A DNA stretch of 64,000 bases from RPQJ01 sp963732415 (GTDB taxonomy: Bacteria > Pseudomonadota > Gammaproteobacteria > Steroidobacterales > Steroidobacteraceae): NCBI GenBank assembly GCA_963732415.1, contig CAVSZK010000004.1, positions 284,401-348,400 on the forward strand, in the 5' to 3' direction. The notes below the pieces were generated by a model. That model was not told the DNA's origin and ran no database searches. It saw only the letters and a list, made by a program, of their open reading frames with translations. The position numbers and the translations under genes were made by a program. Shown here in pieces: positions 1-8,372 of the stretch. Each line of letters starts with the position of its first letter. Within the stretch, counting starts at the first letter, position 1.

Positions 1-2
1 CC

Positions 3-662
3 GGCGCGAAGAAAGTGATCATGTCTGCGCCTTCGAAGGACGACACGCCGATGTTCGTGTTCGGCGTCAACCACAAGACCTACGCCGGCCAGGCGATCAT
101 CTCGAACGCATCGTGCACCACGAACTGCCTGGCGCCGGTCGCCAAGGTTCTGAACGACACCTGGGGCATCAAGCGCGGCCTGATGACCACGGTGCACGCG
201 GCGACCGCCACGCAGAAGACCGTGGACGGCCCGTCGAACAAGGACTGGCGCGGTGGCCGCGGCATCCTCGAGAACATCATCCCGTCGTCGACCGGTGCGG
301 CCAAGGCCGTCGGCAAGGTGATCCCTGAGTTGAACAAGAAGCTCACCGGCATGGCCTTCCGCGTGCCGACGTCCGACGTCTCGGTCGTGGACCTGACAGT
401 CGAACTCGTGAAGCCCGCTACCTACGACGAGATCTGCGCCGCGATGAAGGCAGCTTCCGAGGGCGCGATGAAGGGTGTGCTCGGCTACACCACCGACAAG
501 GTGGTCGCGACGGACTTCCGGGGTGAGAGCTGCACATCGGTGTTCGACGCCGGTGCGGGCATCGCGCTCGACGACACCTTCGTCAAGGTAGTGTCCTGGT
601 ATGACAACGAGTGGGGCTATTCGTGCAAGGTCCTGGAAATGGCGCGGGTGATCTCGAAGTAG
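3..662 (+). CDS. gap: Glyceraldehyde-3-phosphate dehydrogenase, 3' part
   Basis: Glycolytic enzyme converting glyceraldehyde-3-phosphate, NAD and phosphate to 1,3-bisphosphoglycerate in the cytoplasm. The gene begins upstream of the window; the first readable codons give GAKKVIMSAPSKDD. Seen are the catalytic cysteine motif SNASCTTNCLAP, the HAATATQKTVDG segment with the active-site histidine region, and the conserved C-terminal SWYDNEWGYS. It ends with TAG. pgk and pyk follow on the same strand, a common gap-pgk-pyk arrangement. About two thirds of the protein is present. Confidence 0.97.
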   Translation, partial: GAKKVIMSAPSKDDTPMFVFGVNHKTYAGQAIISNASCTTNCLAPVAKVLNDTWGIKRGLMTTVHAATATQKTVDGPSNKDWRGGRGILENIIPSSTGAAKAVGKVIPELNKKLTGMAFRVPTSDVSVVDLTVELVKPATYDEICAAMKAASEGAMKGVLGYTTDKVVATDFRGESCTSVFDAGAGIALDDTFVKVVSWYDNEWGYSCKVLEMARVISK

Positions 663-712
663 ACGGAGCATCGGTACACAGGCAGTCCAGCGCATAACAG
701 GTGGAGAAGACC

Positions 713-1909
713 ATGGCGAAAGTCATTCGCATGAGTGACGTTGACCTCAAGGGAAAGCGTGTGCTCATCCGTGAGGACCTCAACGTTCCGGTGAAAAACG
801 GCGTAGTGACCAGCGACGCACGCATCCGCGCCTCGCTGCCGACGATCCGCGCGGCCCACGCTGCGGGCGCGAGGGTCATCCTGATGTCCCACCTCGGCCG
901 TCCCGAGGAGGGCGTTCCCGCGGAGGAGTTTTCGCTCGCGCCGGTCGCTGCGCGCATCTCGGAGCTGCTCGGCCTGAAGGTGCGTTTCGAGCGACAGTGG
1001 CTGGACGGCGTCGCCTGTGAACCGGGCGAGATCGTGCTGGTCGAGAACGTGCGCTTCAACAAGGGCGAGAAGAAGAACCGCGACGACCTCGCGCGGAAAA
1101 TGGCGGCGCTGTGCGACGTCTACGTGATGGACGCGTTCGCAACCGCGCACCGTGCCGAGGCCAGCACCAACGGGGTGGCGAAGTTCGCGCCGGTGGCCTG
1201 CGCCGGCCCGCTGCTCACCGGCGAGCTGGAGGCGCTCGAGAAGGCTCTCCACGATCCGAAGCGCCCGCTGGTCGCCATCGTCGGTGGGTCGAAGGTATCG
1301 ACCAAGCTCACCGTGCTCGAGAACCTGCTCGGCAAGGTGGACCGGCTCATCGTCGGCGGCGGCATCGCCAACACCTTCCTCGCGGCGGCGGGATATCCGA
1401 TCGGCAAGTCGCTGCATGAAGCGGAGATGATCGACATCGCGCGCGGGCTGCTCGAGCGCTCGAAAGCGTCCGGCGTCGAGATCCCGCTGCCGAGCGACGT
1501 GGTGGTGGCCGACGAGTTCTCGGCCACCGCGGAGGCGGACGTGAAACCCGTCGCGGCAGTCGGTCCCGGGGAAATGATCCTGGACATCGGGCCTGACACG
1601 GCCGAGCGATTCGCGGCCGGGCTCGAGGGCGCCGGCACGGTGCTTTGGAACGGGCCGGTCGGCGTGTTCGAGTTCGACCAGTTCGGCGAGGGAACGCGTG
1701 TCATCGCCCAGGCGGTTGCTCGCAGCCCGGCGTTCTCGATCGCCGGCGGCGGCGACACCATAGCGGCCATCGAGAAGTACGGCGTCGCCGGCGACATCTC
1801 CTACATATCGACCGCCGGCGGGGCCTTCCTCGAGTTCCTCGAGGGCAAGAAGCTGCCGGCGGTGGAAGTGCTGGAGGCGAGGGCGACGCCCGGGACTGTC
1901 CCCGCTTAG
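713..1909 (+). CDS. pgk: Phosphoglycerate kinase
   Basis: Transfers phosphate from 1,3-bisphosphoglycerate to ADP. The 398-residue product matches the usual length. It shows the N-terminal substrate site RVLIREDLNVP, the hinge-region GGSKVSTKL, GPVGVFEFDQF and the nucleotide-site AGGGDTIAAI. The ATG at 713 is preferred over the in-frame GTG at 701, because GGAG (702-705) then sits at normal distance and MAKVIRMSDVDL matches family starts. Oddity: the last residues PGTVPA and the TAG stop are read from a GGGACTGTCCCC palindromic repeat, so the normal C-terminus seems to have been replaced by the repeat. Confidence 0.97.
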   Translation: MAKVIRMSDVDLKGKRVLIREDLNVPVKNGVVTSDARIRASLPTIRAAHAAGARVILMSHLGRPEEGVPAEEFSLAPVAARISELLGLKVRFERQWLDGVACEPGEIVLVENVRFNKGEKKNRDDLARKMAALCDVYVMDAFATAHRAEASTNGVAKFAPVACAGPLLTGELEALEKALHDPKRPLVAIVGGSKVSTKLTVLENLLGKVDRLIVGGGIANTFLAAAGYPIGKSLHEAEMIDIARGLLERSKASGVEIPLPSDVVVADEFSATAEADVKPVAAVGPGEMILDIGPDTAERFAAGLEGAGTVLWNGPVGVFEFDQFGEGTRVIAQAVARSPAFSIAGGGDTIAAIEKYGVAGDISYISTAGGAFLEFLEGKKLPAVEVLEARATPGTVPA

Positions 1910-1972
1910 GGGACAGTCCCCTCTAAAGGGCAACAGGCGCAAGGGACAGTCCCCCGGGCGGGGACGGTTCCC
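1892..1972. repeat. GGGACTGTCCC-family palindromic repeat cluster
   Basis: GGGACTGTCCCC (1892-1903) and GGGGACAGTCCC (1909-1920) are perfect inverted copies flanking a 5-nt loop. A further GGGACAGTCCCC lies at 1943-1954, followed by a degenerate GGGGACGGTTCCC (1960-1972). The first arm overlaps the 3' end of pgk and TAG lies in the loop. The pgk-pyk spacer is thus mostly repeat DNA. It resembles REP-type elements; that family assignment is inference, and no REP transposase gene is in the window. The hairpin could attenuate read-through into pyk. Confidence 0.8.
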
Positions 1973-2040
1973 TGCCGCCCCTAGCCACGACCCCGCAACT
2001 TCCGCACTATCCGCAAACCGCCAGTCATTACCGGTTACCA

Positions 2041-3471
2041 ATGCTCCGCAGAACCAAGATCGTCGCCACTCTCGGTCCCGCCACCGACGCGCCGGGCATG
2101 CTCGAGGAAGTCATCCGCCGCGGCGCGGACGTCGTGCGTGTCAATTTCTCCCACGGCACGGCGAGCGACCACCGCAAGCGCGTCGAGGGCGTGCGTCGCG
2201 CGGCGCTGGCCGTGGGCAAGCACGTCGCCGTTCTCGGGGACCTGCAGGGCCCCAAGATCCGCATAGAGGGATTCGCCTCGGGTGCCGCGGTGCTCACTGA
2301 GGGCGAGCCCTTCGCGCTCGACCCGGTGATAGGCGCGCGGGATGGCACCGACCGGGCCGTCGGCATGACCTACCCGGATCTCGCAAAGGACGTCGCGTCC
2401 GGCGACGAGTTGATCCTTGGCGACGGGCAGATCGAACTGCGTGTCACCGGCATCGAGGGGGCCAGGGTCGAGTGCGTGGTGATCACCGGTGGTGAGCTAT
2501 CCGACCACAAGGGCATCAACCGGCGCGGCGGCGGGCTGTCGGCCAAGGCGCTCACGGACAAGGATCGCGAGGACGTGCTGCTCGCGGCGTCGCTGGACGT
2601 GGACTACCTGGCGGTTTCGTTCGTGCGCCAGGCCTCGGACGTCGAGGAAGCGCGAGCGCTGCTGACCGCCGCAGGCAGCGACGCGCGCATCGTCGCCAAG
2701 ATAGAGCGCAGCGAAGCCATCCCGGCGCTCGAGCAGATCATCAAGGCCAGCGACGCCGTGATGGTCGCGCGCGGCGACCTCGGCGTGGAGGTCGGCTACG
2801 CGCAGCTCACCGGCTTGCAGAAGCAGATCCTGCACATGGCCCGCAGCCTCGATCGCGTCACGATCACCGCGACGCAGATGATGGAATCGATGATCCACAG
2901 TCCGGTGCCGACGCGCGCCGAAGTTTCAGACGTGGCCAATGCGGTGCTCGACGGCAGCGACGCGGTGATGCTCTCCGGCGAGTCCGCAGTCGGGAAGTAC
3001 CCGAGCCGGGCGGTCGAGGCAATGGCCGAGGTGATCGAGGGCGCTGAGACATACCAGCTCGCACGCACGCGCGGTCGTGACCGCATCGAGGGTCGTGTCA
3101 CGGAGTTTGCGCAGGCCATCGCGCACGCGGTGATGTTTACCGCCAATCACATGGACGTCGAGGCCATCGTCGCATTGACGGAATCCGGATCGACGCCGCT
3201 CTACATGTCGCGCATTCGTTCGGACATACCGATTTTCGCCTTTACCCGCCACGAGCGAACGCAGCGACGCGTGGCGTTGTACCGAGGCGTCTATCCGATC
3301 CCGTTCGACATCGTGCACACTGAGCCCGCGAAACTCTATTCTGCGATCTCGAAGGAACTGCTCGATCGCGGGCTCGTCGGCCTGGGAGACGAGCTGATCC
3401 TGACACTGGGCGAGCTCTCTGGTGTCTCGGGCGGCACCAACACCATGAAGCTGCTCACGGTGGAGCAATAG
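2041..3471 (+). CDS. pyk: Pyruvate kinase
   Basis: Converts phosphoenolpyruvate and ADP to pyruvate and ATP, the last step of glycolysis. The 476-residue product starts MLRRTKIVATLGPA, then shows DLQGPKIR, the B-domain, the lysine and metal-site block IVAKIERSEA, MVARGDLGVE, and the active-site ITATQMMESM followed by AVMLSGESAVGKYP. The C-terminal allosteric domain is complete. It follows pgk after a 131-bp spacer filled with palindromic repeats and could belong to the same transcript. The start is set by the family N-terminus; no strong ribosome-binding site is visible. Confidence 0.96.
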   Translation: MLRRTKIVATLGPATDAPGMLEEVIRRGADVVRVNFSHGTASDHRKRVEGVRRAALAVGKHVAVLGDLQGPKIRIEGFASGAAVLTEGEPFALDPVIGARDGTDRAVGMTYPDLAKDVASGDELILGDGQIELRVTGIEGARVECVVITGGELSDHKGINRRGGGLSAKALTDKDREDVLLAASLDVDYLAVSFVRQASDVEEARALLTAAGSDARIVAKIERSEAIPALEQIIKASDAVMVARGDLGVEVGYAQLTGLQKQILHMARSLDRVTITATQMMESMIHSPVPTRAEVSDVANAVLDGSDAVMLSGESAVGKYPSRAVEAMAEVIEGAETYQLARTRGRDRIEGRVTEFAQAIAHAVMFTANHMDVEAIVALTESGSTPLYMSRIRSDIPIFAFTRHERTQRRVALYRGVYPIPFDIVHTEPAKLYSAISKELLDRGLVGLGDELILTLGELSGVSGGTNTMKLLTVEQ

Positions 3472-3497
3472 CCGCGGCCGCGGCTGGAGGAGCCTGA

Positions 3498-4355
3498 GTG
3501 ACTGGAAAATTCGAAGGCACGGAGCGCTACGTCGCGACCGAGGACCTGATGATGGCGGTCAATGCCGCCGTGACGCTGGCCAGGCCGCTGCTCGTCAAGG
3601 GCGAGCCGGGCACCGGCAAGACACAGCTCGCCGAGGAGATCGCCCTGGCGCTGGGCAAGCCGCTCTATCGCTGGCACATCAAGTCCACGACCAAGGCCCA
3701 GCACGGTCTCTACGAATACGACGCCGTCTCGCGGCTGCGCGACTCGCAACTGGGCGAGGCCAAGGTCCACGACATCGGCAACTACATCGTCAAGGGGCGC
3801 ATGTGGGAGGCGTTCGACAGCGAAGAGCAGGCGGTGCTGCTGATCGACGAGATCGACAAGGCCGACATCGAGTTCCCGAACGACCTGCTGCTCGAGCTCG
3901 ATCGCATGGAGTTCTTCGTCTACGAGACGCGCGAACTCGTCAAGGCGCGGCACCGGCCGATCGTGGTGATTACCAGCAACAACGAGAAGGAACTGCCGGA
4001 CGCGTTCCTGCGTCGCTGCTTCTTCCACTTCATCCGCTTCCCGGACGCGGAGACGATGACGCGCATCGTCGCGGTTCACTACCCGCATTTGAAGCGCGAG
4101 TTGCTTGCCGAGGCGCTGAACGCGTTCTACAGGCTGCGCGAGGTGCCGGGACTGAAGAAGAAGCCCTCGACGTCCGAGCTGCTCGACTGGCTCAAGCTGC
4201 TGCTTGCCGAGGACGTGCCCCCGGAGGCCTTGCACAGCGACGATCCGCGCAAGAGTCTGCCGCCGATGTACGGCGCGCTGCTGAAGAACGAACAGGACGT
4301 ACACCTGTTCGAGCAGCTGGTCTTCCTGCAGCGGCGGCAGCAGAACCGCAGCTGA
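3498..4355 (+). CDS. MoxR-family AAA+ ATPase
   Basis: A 285-residue AAA+ ATPase of the MoxR family. These act as chaperones that insert cofactors or mature metalloenzymes and complexes together with a VWA-domain partner. Visible are Walker A GEPGTGKTQ near residue 36, Walker B VLLIDEIDKAD, sensor-1 VVITSNNEKELP and arginine-finger type FLRRCFFHFIRFP. It starts with GTG after GGAGGAG. The VWA-domain gene follows 64 bp downstream, the usual pairing. The client protein is not identifiable from the neighbours. Confidence 0.9.
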   Translation: MTGKFEGTERYVATEDLMMAVNAAVTLARPLLVKGEPGTGKTQLAEEIALALGKPLYRWHIKSTTKAQHGLYEYDAVSRLRDSQLGEAKVHDIGNYIVKGRMWEAFDSEEQAVLLIDEIDKADIEFPNDLLLELDRMEFFVYETRELVKARHRPIVVITSNNEKELPDAFLRRCFFHFIRFPDAETMTRIVAVHYPHLKRELLAEALNAFYRLREVPGLKKKPSTSELLDWLKLLLAEDVPPEALHSDDPRKSLPPMYGALLKNEQDVHLFEQLVFLQRRQQNRS

Positions 4356-4419
4356 ATGCGGCCATGAATCGCGCCGCGCGCCTGGCCGCGGATGGCTGCC
4401 GGAATGTTCCGGGCGGGCC

Positions 4420-5595
4420 GTGCTGACGCGCTTCTTCTTCACGCTGCGCGAGGCCGGTATCCCGGTGTCGCTCACCGAGCACCTGACGCTGCTCGAAGCG
4501 CTCGAGGCGCGTGTCGCGAGCCTGCGCGTGGACGACTTCTACTGGCTCGCGCGCGCGGCGCTGGTGAAGGACGAAAAATTCTTCGACCGCTTCGACCGTG
4601 CGTTCGCCGCGCACTTCAAGGGCATCGAGCAAGCCTTCGCTTCGATGGAAGAATCCCTGCCCGAGGACTGGCTGCGAAAGCTCATCGAGCGCGACTTCAC
4701 CGAGGAGGAGAAGGCGCAGATCGAGGCGCTCGGCGGCTGGGACAAGCTGATGCAGACGCTCGAGGAGCGGCTGAAGGAGCAGCAGGGCCGGCACGAGGGC
4801 GGCAACAAGTGGATCGGCACCGGCGGGACCTCACCGTTCGGTCACGGTGGCTACAACCCGGAAGGGATTCGCATCGGTGGGGCAGGCGGCCAGAAGAAGG
4901 CGGTCAAGGTCTGGGAGCGGCGTGACTACCGCAACCTCGACGACACGGTCGAGCTCGGCACGCGCAACATCAAGATCGCGCTCAGGAAGCTGCGCCGCTT
5001 CGCGCGCGAGGGGGCCGCTGACGAATTCGACCTCGGGGGCACCATCGATGCCACGGCCCGAAATGCGGGGCTGCTGGACCTGAAGTTCGTGCCCGAGCGG
5101 CACAACGCGGTGAAGGTGCTGTTGTTCCTCGACGTCGGCGGCTCGATGGAGAGCCACGTGCGGGTGTGCGAGGAGCTCTTCTCGGCGACCCGCAGCGAGT
5201 TCAAGCACCTCGAATACTACTACTTCCACAACTTCATCTACGAGTCTGTGTGGAAGGACGGGCGGCGGCGGCACTCCGAGCGCACGCCGCTCGCCGAGAT
5301 ACTGCGGACCTATCCCCCCGACTATCGGGTGATCTTCGTCGGCGACGCGAGCATGAGTCCCTACGAGATCATGCAGCCGGGCGGCAGCATCGAGCACTGG
5401 AACGACGAGGCGGGCGCGGTGTGGATGCGGCGCCTGACGCAACGCTTCCGCCGCCACGCTTGGCTCAACCCGGAGCCCGAGGACCGCTGGGACTACACGG
5501 CCTCGATCGACATGGTGCGCCAGCTACTCGAGGACCGGATGTACCCGCTGACGCTGGCGGGACTCGATCGCGGTATCAAGGCGCTGAAGAACTGA
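4420..5595 (+). CDS. VWA domain protein, CoxE-like partner of MoxR ATPase
   Basis: A 391-residue cytoplasmic protein. The N-terminal half is helical (RFFFTLREAGIPVSLTEHL). A glycine-rich linker (GGNKWIGTGGTSPFGHGG) follows, then the C-terminal von Willebrand A domain begins at VKVLLFLDVGGSMESHV. The MIDAS motif reads D-x-G-G-S instead of the common D-x-S-x-S; as far as I know this variant recurs in this MoxR-linked subfamily. Starts with GTG. It ends 3 bp before a GGTGCC-family repeat hairpin that separates it from the convergent peroxiredoxin gene. It presumably works with the MoxR ATPase just upstream; the substrate is unknown. Confidence 0.88.
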   Translation: MLTRFFFTLREAGIPVSLTEHLTLLEALEARVASLRVDDFYWLARAALVKDEKFFDRFDRAFAAHFKGIEQAFASMEESLPEDWLRKLIERDFTEEEKAQIEALGGWDKLMQTLEERLKEQQGRHEGGNKWIGTGGTSPFGHGGYNPEGIRIGGAGGQKKAVKVWERRDYRNLDDTVELGTRNIKIALRKLRRFAREGAADEFDLGGTIDATARNAGLLDLKFVPERHNAVKVLLFLDVGGSMESHVRVCEELFSATRSEFKHLEYYYFHNFIYESVWKDGRRRHSERTPLAEILRTYPPDYRVIFVGDASMSPYEIMQPGGSIEHWNDEAGAVWMRRLTQRFRRHAWLNPEPEDRWDYTASIDMVRQLLEDRMYPLTLAGLDRGIKALKN

Positions 5596-5597
5596 AG

Positions 5598-5649
5598 AAA
5601 ATAGGTGCCAGGCACCGAATTTTCATTAATCGGTGCCTGGCACCTATTT
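5598..5649. repeat. GGTGCC-family inverted repeat, likely bidirectional terminator
   Basis: Two perfect 20-bp arms (5598-5617 and 5630-5649) flank a 12-nt AT-rich loop. Each arm carries ATAGGTGCCAGGCACC. It lies exactly between the convergent VWA and peroxiredoxin genes. The T-rich flanks on both sides (ends read TATTTATTG) would suit a rho-independent terminator in either direction. The same unit recurs at 7463-7500 and 45070-45092. Confidence 0.85.
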
Positions 5650-5662
5650 ATTGCAGAGGCTT

Positions 5663-6214
5663 TCAGCCGGTCTTGTCCGCCGCCTTCAGGGCCTTCAGGT
5701 CGTCGAGTACGGCCGTGGAGTGGCCCTCCGGGTCGACGGTCTCGTAGCGCTTCGCGACGCGGCCCTGGGGATCGATGATGAAGGTCTCACGCTTGGCCAT
5801 CTCCATCACGCCCATGTAGGTCTTGAGCACGCCGTATTCCTTGGCCACCGACTTGGTCGGGTCGGCCAGCAATGTGAATGGCAGGCTGTGCTTTTCGGCG
5901 AACTCCTTGTGGTCTGCAACGTCGTCGACGCTGACCCCGAGAACGACCGCGCCTTCCTTGTCGAACGCAAAGATGTTGTCGCGGAAGGCGCAGGCTTCGG
6001 TCGTGCAGCCGGGCGTGCCGTCCTTCGGGTAGAAATAGAGCACCACCCACTTGCCCTTGTAGTCCGAAAGGCTGTGCCACTTGCCGTCCTGGTCCTGCAG
6101 CTTGAACGGCGGCGCCGCACTGCCGACGGCCGGTGCATCCGCAAATGCCGGGAGCGCGAACGCCAGCAGGGCGGCGAACAGCGTTGCGAGGCGAATCGGG
6201 GCAGTGTGGGTCAT
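5663..6214 (-). CDS. bcp: Exported peroxiredoxin, BCP/PrxQ type
   Basis: Thiol peroxidase reducing hydroperoxides with thioredoxin-like donors. The 183-residue product has an N-terminal signal peptide (hydrophobic LATLFAALLAFALPAFA, cleavage likely after AFA), so it should act in the periplasm, unlike cytosolic E. coli BCP. The thioredoxin fold carries TPGCTTEACAFRD, with the peroxidatic cysteine and a second cysteine five residues later as in BCP. It is convergent with the VWA gene across a repeat hairpin and divergent from the patatin gene. The reducing partner is not in the window. Confidence 0.93.
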   Translation of the reverse strand: MTHTAPIRLATLFAALLAFALPAFADAPAVGSAAPPFKLQDQDGKWHSLSDYKGKWVVLYFYPKDGTPGCTTEACAFRDNIFAFDKEGAVVLGVSVDDVADHKEFAEKHSLPFTLLADPTKSVAKEYGVLKTYMGVMEMAKRETFIIDPQGRVAKRYETVDPEGHSTAVLDDLKALKAADKTG

Positions 6215-6294
6215 GAGGGTCTCCAGGTCGGGGCTTCGAGTCGGGGCATGCCATACTAATCCCCGGCCGGCACCCTGTCAGCGAGGGCGACGGA

Positions 6295-7452
6295 TTGCAA
6301 GTATTGGAGTCCGATACCAACTACGTATTCATGGAGAATCGCGAGGCGCTGGTGCTCGCGGGCGGCGGTGCGCGTGCCGCCTACCAGGTGGGTGTGCTCG
6401 GCGCGATCGCCGAGTGGCTGCCTGCAGACGCTGCCTGTCCATTCGAGGTGCTGGTAGGTACCTCGGCCGGTGCGCTCAATGCGGCGACGCTGGTCTCCCG
6501 TGCTTCGAACTTCCGCGAAGGCGTGGCCGTGCTCGAGAAGGTCTGGTCGGAATTCCACGTCGATCACGTCGTTCGGGCCGACCCGATGACCACGGCCCGA
6601 GCGGGCCTGCACTGGGTCCTGTCCATGATGTCGGGTGGCTGGCTGTTGCCGCCGCCGCGCTCGCTGCTCGACACTGCTCCGCTGCGCGAACTGCTGCTGC
6701 GCACGATACCGATGGACGGCATCAGGGCCAGCGTCGAGGCCGGCCTGGTGCGGGCGCTGGCGGTTGCGACCACCAGCTATTCGACCGGCCAGGCCGTGGC
6801 ATTCTTCGACGGTGCGCGAGAGGTCGAGCAGTGGTCCAGGGTCCGTCGTGCTGGCGTGCGTCGCCACATCGACATCGACGTCCTGATGGCCAGCGCCGCG
6901 ATCCCGTTCATCTTCCCGTCAGGCAAGGTGGATGGCGACTACTACGGGGACGGCGCGATGCGCCAGCTCGCGCCGTTGAGCCCCGCGGTGCACCTCGGGG
7001 CCAACCGGGTGCTGGTCGTCGGCACCAGGGCGGAATCGGCGGCATCGCCAGCCGACGGTTCAATCGGCCGGCCTCCCAGCCCCGGGCACCTGCTCGGCTT
7101 CGTGCTCGATTCGCTGTTCACCGACGGCTTGTCGATCGACCTGGAGCGACTCCGGCAGATCAACGGCATCCTGCAGGCGGACGGCGCGGGCACGGTCGAG
7201 GATCGCAGGCCGATCGAGGCGCTGGTGATCGAGCCCACCGACGACCCGACTGCGCTGGCCCGACGGCACCTGAACGCAATGCCGCGCAGCCTTCGCACTT
7301 TGCTCAGGACGATCGGTGCGCTCGAGGCGCGTGGCGGCCTGTTGGCGAGCTACCTGCTGTTCGAGTCCGCATACACGACCGAGTTGATGCGCCTCGGCCG
7401 CGCGGACGCGCAGGCGCGGCGGGCGGAGATCGAGGCCTACCTGGTCGGTTAG
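6295..7452 (+). CDS. Patatin-like phospholipase
   Basis: Serine lipid acyl hydrolase of the patatin fold. The oxyanion-hole motif GGGAR, nucleophile Ser57 in GTSAG and catalytic Asp219 in GDGA are all present, so the enzyme should be active. No signal peptide or membrane segment is evident. The start is uncertain: TTG at 6295 has GAGGG seven bases upstream, whereas the ATG at 6331 gives a more typical N-terminus (MENREALVLAGGGAR) but lacks a ribosome-binding site. It is divergent from bcp and runs toward rapZ, separated by a repeat. Confidence 0.9.
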   Translation: MQVLESDTNYVFMENREALVLAGGGARAAYQVGVLGAIAEWLPADAACPFEVLVGTSAGALNAATLVSRASNFREGVAVLEKVWSEFHVDHVVRADPMTTARAGLHWVLSMMSGGWLLPPPRSLLDTAPLRELLLRTIPMDGIRASVEAGLVRALAVATTSYSTGQAVAFFDGAREVEQWSRVRRAGVRRHIDIDVLMASAAIPFIFPSGKVDGDYYGDGAMRQLAPLSPAVHLGANRVLVVGTRAESAASPADGSIGRPPSPGHLLGFVLDSLFTDGLSIDLERLRQINGILQADGAGTVEDRRPIEALVIEPTDDPTALARRHLNAMPRSLRTLLRTIGALEARGGLLASYLLFESAYTTELMRLGRADAQARRAEIEAYLVG

Positions 7453-7462
7453 GGCGAGCGAC

Positions 7463-7500
7463 AAATAGGTGCCTGGCACCTATTTATGGCACCTATTTAT
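7463..7500. repeat. GGTGCC-family palindromic repeat
   Basis: AAATAGGTGCC and GGCACCTATTT form a perfect 11-bp palindrome around one T (7463-7485). A partial second right arm, GGCACCTATTTAT, follows at 7488-7500. The element lies between the convergent patatin and rapZ genes. The rapZ stop codon (TAA, minus strand, 7497-7499) is formed inside the element. It probably doubles as a terminator. Confidence 0.85.
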
Positions 7501-8369
7501 TCGTGGCGGCGGCTGGCGAGGTCGCGATGGCGCACCAGCGCCTGCCCGAAGCTGGTGTTGAAGTGCGCTGCAAGCTTCTCAGCGAGATACACGGAGCGGT
7601 GCTGCCCGCCCGTGCAGCCGACTGCGACCGTGAGATAACTTCGGTTCGAGCGCACCAGTGACGGCAGCCAGCGCTGCAGGAATCCGGTGATGTCGGCGAG
7701 AAATGCCGCAGCATCTTCCTGCTCATCGAGGAAGCGGGCGACGGGTGCGTCGCGGCCCGTGAGATCCCGCAGCGACGGCTCCCAGTAGGGGTTGGGCAGT
7801 GCCCGCGCGTCGAACACGAAGTCCGCGTCGTCGGGAACTCCGTGCCGGTACGCGAACGACTCGAACAGCAGCGACGGTCCGGAGCCCGGGCGCTCGACTA
7901 CCCGCGCCCGCATCAGTTCCCGGAGATCGTGTACCGACATCTGCGATGTGTCGATGGTCAGGTCGGCGGCGGTTGCGACCGGTGCGAGCAGCCGGAGTTC
8001 CTGCTCCAGCGCTTCCTTGAGCCCGAGCCCTTCCCGGCTGAGCGGGTGGCGACGACGTGTCTCGCTGAAGCGCTTGAGCAGCACGTCATTGCTGGCGCGC
8101 AGGAACAGGATGTCGCAGCCGATGCCGCTGCGCCGGAGCTCCGCCACCAGCCTGGGCACGTCCGCAAGGTCTTCGGGCCGGTTTCGCGCGTCGATGCCGA
8201 CTGCCGTCAACCGGTAAGACGGCTCGCTGGTGCGCACCGTGTAGGCGATGAATCCCGGCAGCAGCCCCGCGGGCATGTTGTCCACGCAGTAGTAGTCCAG
8301 GTCCTCGAGCATGTTGAGCGCCACGCTCTTGCCGGAACCCGACAGGCCGCTGACGATGACGAGGCGCAT
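7497..8369 (-). CDS. rapZ: RNase adapter protein RapZ
   Basis: Nucleotide-binding adapter that in E. coli guides RNase E to the small RNA GlmZ and so controls glucosamine-6-phosphate synthesis for the cell envelope. The 290-residue product has Walker A GLSGSGKS at residues 8-15, the YYCVDNMPAGLLP block and the C-terminal GCTGGQHRSVYLAEKL signature. It follows rpoN after 3 bp as the last gene of the kds-lpt-rpoN run. The genes usually lying between rpoN and rapZ (hpf, ptsN) are absent here. Its stop codon lies in a palindromic repeat. Confidence 0.96.
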   Translation of the reverse strand: MRLVIVSGLSGSGKSVALNMLEDLDYYCVDNMPAGLLPGFIAYTVRTSEPSYRLTAVGIDARNRPEDLADVPRLVAELRRSGIGCDILFLRASNDVLLKRFSETRRRHPLSREGLGLKEALEQELRLLAPVATAADLTIDTSQMSVHDLRELMRARVVERPGSGPSLLFESFAYRHGVPDDADFVFDARALPNPYWEPSLRDLTGRDAPVARFLDEQEDAAAFLADITGFLQRWLPSLVRSNRSYLTVAVGCTGGQHRSVYLAEKLAAHFNTSFGQALVRHRDLASRRHE

Positions 8370-8372
8370 GAC

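Noticed and set aside
617..2041. Long minus-strand open frame across pgk
   Set aside because: Shadow of pgk codon bias; no recognisable domain and no ribosome-binding site.
6081..7661. 526-codon plus-strand frame overlapping the patatin gene
   Set aside because: Arginine-rich shadow in another frame; the patatin frame carries GGGAR, GTSAG and GDGA.
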